Below are positions 14,103 to 17,546 of a DNA stretch of 17,546 nucleotides, in pieces. The translations under genes were made by a program, and so were the position numbers. The DNA is from Oscillospiraceae bacterium (GTDB lineage Bacteria > Bacillota > Clostridia > Oscillospirales > Ruminococcaceae), in NCBI GenBank assembly GCA_019423755.1, contig JAHZAU010000030.1, forward strand, positions 1 to 17,546. The letters are read 5' to 3'. Under the pieces are notes generated by a model. The model did not search any database. It saw only the letters and a list, made by a program, of their open reading frames with translations, and had not been told where the DNA came from. Within the stretch, counting starts at the first letter, position 1. Each line of letters starts with the position of its first letter.

Positions 14103-15560
14103 ATGGAAAAACTCGACCAGTCCCGCGCGCCCATCTACCAGGCGCTGCAGGAATTTCAAAAGCGCCGGGTGGTGCCCTTTGATGTGCCGGGCCACAAGCG
14201 CGGCCGGGGCAACCCGGAGCTGGCGGCGCTGCTGGGGCAGCAGTGCGTCAGCATGGACGTCAACTCCATGAAGCCGCTGGACAACCTTTGCCACCCCATC
14301 TCGGTCATCCGCGAGGCAGAGGAGCTGGCCGCCGAGGCTTTCGGCGCGGCCCACGCCTTCTTGATGGTGGGCGGCACCACCTCCGCCGTCCAGAGCATGG
14401 TGCTTTCGGTGGTGGGCCGCGGGGATAAGATCATCCTGGCCCGCAACGTCCACCGCAGCGTTATGGGCGCGCTGGTGCTCTGCGGCGCGATCCCGGTTTA
14501 TGTGGACCCGGAGTGCGACGACCGCCTGGGCATCTCCCTGGGCATGCGCCGGGAGCAGGTGGAACGCGCCATCCGCGAAAACCCCGACGCCAAGGCCATT
14601 TTGGTCAACAACCCCACCTATTACGGCATCTGCTCCGACCTGCGGGCCATTGTGAAGATGGCCCACGACCACGGGATGCTCTGCCTGGCCGACGAGGCCC
14701 ACGGCACCCACTTCTACTTTGGGGAGGGGCTGCCGGTGTCCGCTATGGCGGCGGGGGCCGATATGGCCGCTGTCTCCATGCACAAGTCCGGCGGCAGCCT
14801 GACCCAAAGCTCCCTGCTGCTCATCGGCCCGGCTATGAGCGAAGGCCATGTGCGGCAGATCATCAACCTGACCCAGACCACCAGCGGCTCCTACCTGCTG
14901 CTTTCCAGCCTGGACATCTCCCGCCGCAACTTAGCGCTGCGCGGGAAGGAAGCCTTCGCCGGGGTGGTGAAGCTGGCGGAGTACGCCCGGGAGGAGATCA
15001 ACGCCATCGGCGGCTACTACGCTTACAGCCGGGAGCTGTGCAACGGCGACAGCGTCTTTGATTTTGACGTAACGAAGCTTTCCATCAACACCCTGGATGT
15101 GGGCTTGGCCGGTATCGAGGTCTACGACCTGCTGCGGGACGAGTACGACATCCAGATCGAATTCGGCGACCTGGGCAACATCCTGGCTTATCTTTCCATC
15201 GGGGACCGTCCCCGGGAGATCGAGCGTCTGGTCAGCGCCCTGGCGGAGGTCCGCCGCCGCTTCGGCGGGGACGGCGCCGGCCTGATGAAACAGGAGTACA
15301 TCGACCCCCAGGTAGCGGTCTCCCCCCAGGAGGCCTTCTACGCCGCCAAGGAGTCCCGCCCCATCGGCGAAACCGCCGGCTGCATCTGCAGCGAATTTGT
15401 CATGTGCTACCCGCCGGGTATCCCGATCCTGGCCCCCGGCGAGCGCATCACCAAGGAGATCCTCGACTACATCGCCTACGCCAAGGACAAGGGCTGCTCC
15501 ATCACCGGCCCCGAGGACCCCGATATCCTGCGTCTCAATGTTTTGAAGGGAGAAAGATAG
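14103..15560 (+). CDS. speA: PLP-dependent arginine decarboxylase (Orn/Lys/Arg family)
   Basis: 485 residues, aminotransferase fold type I, like the Bacillus SpeA. It converts arginine to agmatine and CO2; arginine rather than lysine or ornithine is inferred from the agmatinase gene two positions downstream. N-terminal PFDVPGHKRGRG is the family opening. GGTTSAVQSM is the PLP phosphate-binding region, ADEAHGTH carries the Asp that binds the pyridine nitrogen and the His that stacks on the ring, and SMHKSGGSLTQSS holds the Schiff-base lysine K228. The C-terminal domain includes CYPPGIPILAPGE. It lacks the N-terminal response-regulator-like wing domain of the large E. coli inducible decarboxylases. 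AGAGGG lies just upstream of the ATG. Stop and the speE start are three bases apart. Confidence 0.92.
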   Translation: MEKLDQSRAPIYQALQEFQKRRVVPFDVPGHKRGRGNPELAALLGQQCVSMDVNSMKPLDNLCHPISVIREAEELAAEAFGAAHAFLMVGGTTSAVQSMVLSVVGRGDKIILARNVHRSVMGALVLCGAIPVYVDPECDDRLGISLGMRREQVERAIRENPDAKAILVNNPTYYGICSDLRAIVKMAHDHGMLCLADEAHGTHFYFGEGLPVSAMAAGADMAAVSMHKSGGSLTQSSLLLIGPAMSEGHVRQIINLTQTTSGSYLLLSSLDISRRNLALRGKEAFAGVVKLAEYAREEINAIGGYYAYSRELCNGDSVFDFDVTKLSINTLDVGLAGIEVYDLLRDEYDIQIEFGDLGNILAYLSIGDRPREIERLVSALAEVRRRFGGDGAGLMKQEYIDPQVAVSPQEAFYAAKESRPIGETAGCICSEFVMCYPPGIPILAPGERITKEILDYIAYAKDKGCSITGPEDPDILRLNVLKGER

Positions 15561-15563
15561 CCT

Positions 15564-16415
15564 ATGGAACTTTGGTTTTCCGAAGAACAGACCCCCAATG
15601 TCAAGCTGTCCATCCGGGTGGACCGGCAGCTGTACAGCGCGCAAAGCGAGTTTCAGCGCATCGACATCTTCCATTCCCCGGAGTTCGGGCGCTTTCTCAC
15701 CCTGGACGGTTACATGATGCTCACCGAAAAGGATGAGTTCATCTACCACGAGATGATCACCCACCCGGCCCTGGCAGTGCACCCCAATGTGAAGGATGTG
15801 CTGGTCATCGGCGCCGGCGACGGCGGGGTCATCCGGGAGCTGTGCCGCTACCCGGACATCCAGCACATCGACATGGTGGAGATCGACCCCATGGTGGTGG
15901 AGGCCTGCCGGGAGTACCTGCCCCAGACCGCCTGCTCCCTGGACGACCCGCGCCTGACCATCCACTATCAGGACGGTCTGCGCTTCATCCGCTCCTGCCA
16001 CGACTGCTACGACCTGATCATCGTGGATTCCACCGACCCCTTCGGCCCGGGCGAGGGCCTTTTCACCCGGGAGTTTTACGGCAACTGCTCCAAGGCCCTG
16101 CGGGAGGACGGCATCCTCATCAACCAGCACGAGTCGCCCTTCTATGAGGCCGACGCCGCCGCCTGCCAGCGGGCCCACCGCTACCTGACCGAGACCTTCC
16201 CCCTGAGCCGGGTCTATCAGGCGCATATCCCCACCTACCCCTCGGGGCACTGGCTCTTCGGCTTTGCCTCCAAAAAGTACCACCCCCTCAAGGACCTGGA
16301 CGAAGCCCGCTGGAACGCCCGCGGCCTTGCCTGCCGGTACTACACCACCACCCTGCACAAGGGCGCGTTTTATATCCCCGCTTACGTAGAGGAGATGCTG
16401 AAAAATGTTGAGTAA
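15564..16415 (+). CDS. speE: Spermidine synthase
   Basis: 283 residues. It transfers the aminopropyl group from decarboxylated AdoMet (from SpeD) to putrescine (from SpeA plus SpeB), giving spermidine and methylthioadenosine. The N-terminal beta-barrel has the family's QRIDIFHSPEFGRFLTLDG and KDEFIYHEMITHPAL. The Rossmann domain has GAGDGGVIREL (83-93) for the nucleotide, VEIDPMVVE, and DSTDPFGPGEGLF with the catalytic Asp region (D155, D158). PTYPSGHWLFGFAS is the conserved end motif. Length is typical. GAAGGGAGAAAG, overlapping the end of speA, serves as ribosome binding site, consistent with translational coupling. Its last 11 bases overlap the speB start. Confidence 0.96.
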   Translation: MELWFSEEQTPNVKLSIRVDRQLYSAQSEFQRIDIFHSPEFGRFLTLDGYMMLTEKDEFIYHEMITHPALAVHPNVKDVLVIGAGDGGVIRELCRYPDIQHIDMVEIDPMVVEACREYLPQTACSLDDPRLTIHYQDGLRFIRSCHDCYDLIIVDSTDPFGPGEGLFTREFYGNCSKALREDGILINQHESPFYEADAAACQRAHRYLTETFPLSRVYQAHIPTYPSGHWLFGFASKKYHPLKDLDEARWNARGLACRYYTTTLHKGAFYIPAYVEEMLKNVE

Positions 16416-17277
16416 AAATGTAGAAGTTTTCCTGGGGTGCGACAAAGGCTATCACTACGCCTCCACCGTGCTCTACGGCGCACCCTTTGATTCCACCACC
16501 TCCTACCGTCCCGGCGCCCGCTTCGGCCCGGCGGCCATCCGCCACGAGTCCTACGGCATCGAGACCTACAGCCCCTACCAGGACCGCGACCTGGAGGAGG
16601 ATACCTCGGTTATCGACATCGGGGATATGGAGCTTTGCCTGGGCGACACCGCCAAGGTGCTGCGCCAGATCGAAAAGCTCACCGGCAAGATCCTCGATTC
16701 CGCCAAGCGCCCCTTCATGCTGGGCGGCGAGCATCTGGTGACCTACGGCGCGGTGCGTGCGGTGGCGGAAAAATACCCCGAGCTGCACATCATCCACTTT
16801 GACGCCCACGCCGACCTGCGGGACAACTACCTGGGCTGCAAAAATTCCCACGCCTGCGTGCTGCGCCGCTGCTGGGAGCTGCTGGGCGACGGCCGCATCC
16901 ACCAGTTCGGCATCCGTTCCGGCGACCGGGAGGAATTTCGCTGGGGCATGGGCCATGTGTTCACCCGCCGCTTCGACTTCGAGGGCCTGGAACAGACCCT
17001 GGACGCCCTGGCAGGCAAGCCGGTGTACTTCACCCTGGACCTGGACGTGCTGGACCCGTCGGTCTTCCCCGGTACCGGCACCCCCGAAGCCGGCGGCGTC
17101 TCCTTTGAGGACCTGCGCCGGGCGGCGACTCTGGTCTGCAAAAAGGCCAAGATCGTGGGCTGCGACGTCAACGAGTTAAGCCCACCCTACGACCCGTCGG
17201 GGATTTCCACCATGGCCGCCTGCAAGATCGTCCGTGAGATGCTTCTGGCCCTGCCGGAAGACCTGGAACAAGAATAG
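16405..17277 (+). CDS. speB: Agmatinase (ureohydrolase family)
   Basis: 290 residues. It hydrolyses agmatine to putrescine and urea with two Mn ions. Metal ligands are visible: H110 in GGEHLVT; D133, H135 and D137 in FDAHADLRD; D212 and D214 in LDLDVLDP. PGTGTPEAGG and E257 in CDVNELSPPYD complete the arginase/agmatinase signature. The start overlaps speE by 11 bases and has GAGGAG at 16389-16394, ten bases upstream, so translation is probably coupled. Arginase or formiminoglutamase are the family alternatives; the adjacent speA and speE make agmatinase by far the likeliest. Its last ~20 codons are copied twice downstream in altered form. Confidence 0.94.
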   Translation: MLSKNVEVFLGCDKGYHYASTVLYGAPFDSTTSYRPGARFGPAAIRHESYGIETYSPYQDRDLEEDTSVIDIGDMELCLGDTAKVLRQIEKLTGKILDSAKRPFMLGGEHLVTYGAVRAVAEKYPELHIIHFDAHADLRDNYLGCKNSHACVLRRCWELLGDGRIHQFGIRSGDREEFRWGMGHVFTRRFDFEGLEQTLDALAGKPVYFTLDLDVLDPSVFPGTGTPEAGGVSFEDLRRAATLVCKKAKIVGCDVNELSPPYDPSGISTMAACKIVREMLLALPEDLEQE

Positions 17278-17310
17278 TTTTTTAAAGAAGAAGAAAAACT
17301 TCTTCTTTTC
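17278..17310 (+). terminator. Hairpin after speB, possible terminator
   Basis: AAAGAAGAAG (17284-17293) pairs perfectly with CTTCTTCTTT (17299-17308) around AAAAA. The 3' T run is short and broken by C, so it may be a weak terminator or an RNA-stabilising end. Exact copies lie at 17400-17424 and 17516-17540. Confidence 0.55.
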
Positions 17311-17312
17311 CG

Positions 17313-17393
17313 ATGTCCGGCCGCCTGCAGATCGTCCGCGAGATGCTGCTGGCCATACTGGCGGCCCTGCCGGAAGACCTGGAACAGGAATAG
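17313..17393 (+). other. 26-codon mini-ORF in repeat, copy 1
   Basis: ATG through TAG encoding MSGRLQIVREMLLAILAA then LPEDLEQE. It keeps the reading frame of the agmatinase C-terminus (IVREMLLALPEDLEQE) despite the indels. There is no Shine-Dalgarno sequence, so translation is doubtful unless by reinitiation after speB. Confidence 0.35.
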
Positions 17394-17546
17394 TTTTTTA
17401 AAGAAGAAGAAAAACTTCTTCTTTTCCGATGTCCGGCCGCCTGCAGATCGTCCGCGAGATGCTGCTGGCCATACTGGCGGCCCTGCCGGAAGACCTGGAA
17501 CAGGAATAGTTTTTTAAAGAAGAAGAAAAACTTCTTCTTTTCCGAT
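17315..17546 (+). repeat. Tandem 116-bp repeat of speB tail plus hairpin, two identical units
   Basis: Units 17315-17430 and 17431-17546 are identical. Each is a modified copy of the speB 3' end (from about 17214) plus the following 37 bases. Against the speB copy they lack one A (CAAGATC became CAGATC), carry a 12-base insertion (ATACTGGCGGCC) and have synonymous changes. The last unit ends exactly at the window edge, so the array may continue. Confidence 0.95.
17429..17509 (+). other. 26-codon mini-ORF in repeat, copy 2
   Basis: Identical to the mini-ORF 116 bases upstream; same reservations apply. Confidence 0.35.

Noticed and set aside
17214..17546. Tandem repeats as a CRISPR array
   Set aside because: Units are 116 bp, identical throughout with no unique spacers, and derive from the end of speB.

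Overview
The window is GC-rich bacterial DNA with strong Shine-Dalgarno sites, canonical TTGACA/TATAAT-type promoters and intrinsic terminators. Gene content and style (Cys-rich surface protein, FtsX permease with an inserted coiled coil, Bacillus-type arginine decarboxylase) point to a Gram-positive gut member of the Clostridia. A Faecalibacterium/Gemmiger/Subdoligranulum-like Oscillospiraceae genome is my best guess, but it is inference from style only.

Layout. (1) 1-1610: the 3' part of a gene whose C-terminal third resembles a Suppressor-of-fused (SUFU) domain. (2) 1798-4622: promoter, signal-peptide surface protein with Cys-rich 36-residue repeats, a Pro/Ala tail, a C-terminal membrane anchor and a terminator; a perfect 30-bp palindrome lies inside its coding region. 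(3) 4692-5469: an orphan endolysin-like NlpC/P60 enzyme, ending at a terminator shared with the next gene. (4) 5477-6001, minus strand: a small, AT-richer, His-rich YHYH membrane protein. (5) 6123-10522: a promoter, an ABC ATPase and a 1181-residue FtsX-type permease carrying a coiled coil of about 370 residues. (6) 10523-10942: a repeat-rich intergenic stretch, then tRNA-Thr(CGT) on the minus strand with its own promoter and terminator. (7) 11031-12682: a divergent Ppx/GppA-like protein, then uridine kinase with its own promoter. (8) 12847-17277: the polyamine block. A strong promoter starts a highly structured untranslated RNA of about 400 nt. It ends in an intrinsic terminator 36 bases before speD, which is followed by speA, speE and speB. 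(9) 17278-17546: two extra identical 116-bp copies of the speB 3' end plus its hairpin, running to the window edge.

The four spe genes form a complete route. SpeA makes agmatine from arginine and SpeB converts it to putrescine and urea. SpeD makes decarboxylated S-adenosylmethionine, and SpeE joins the two into spermidine. The terminator-ended leader RNA directly upstream, with no room for another promoter before speD, suggests premature termination controls the operon. That RNA and the speB-tail array are the two most interesting objects here.
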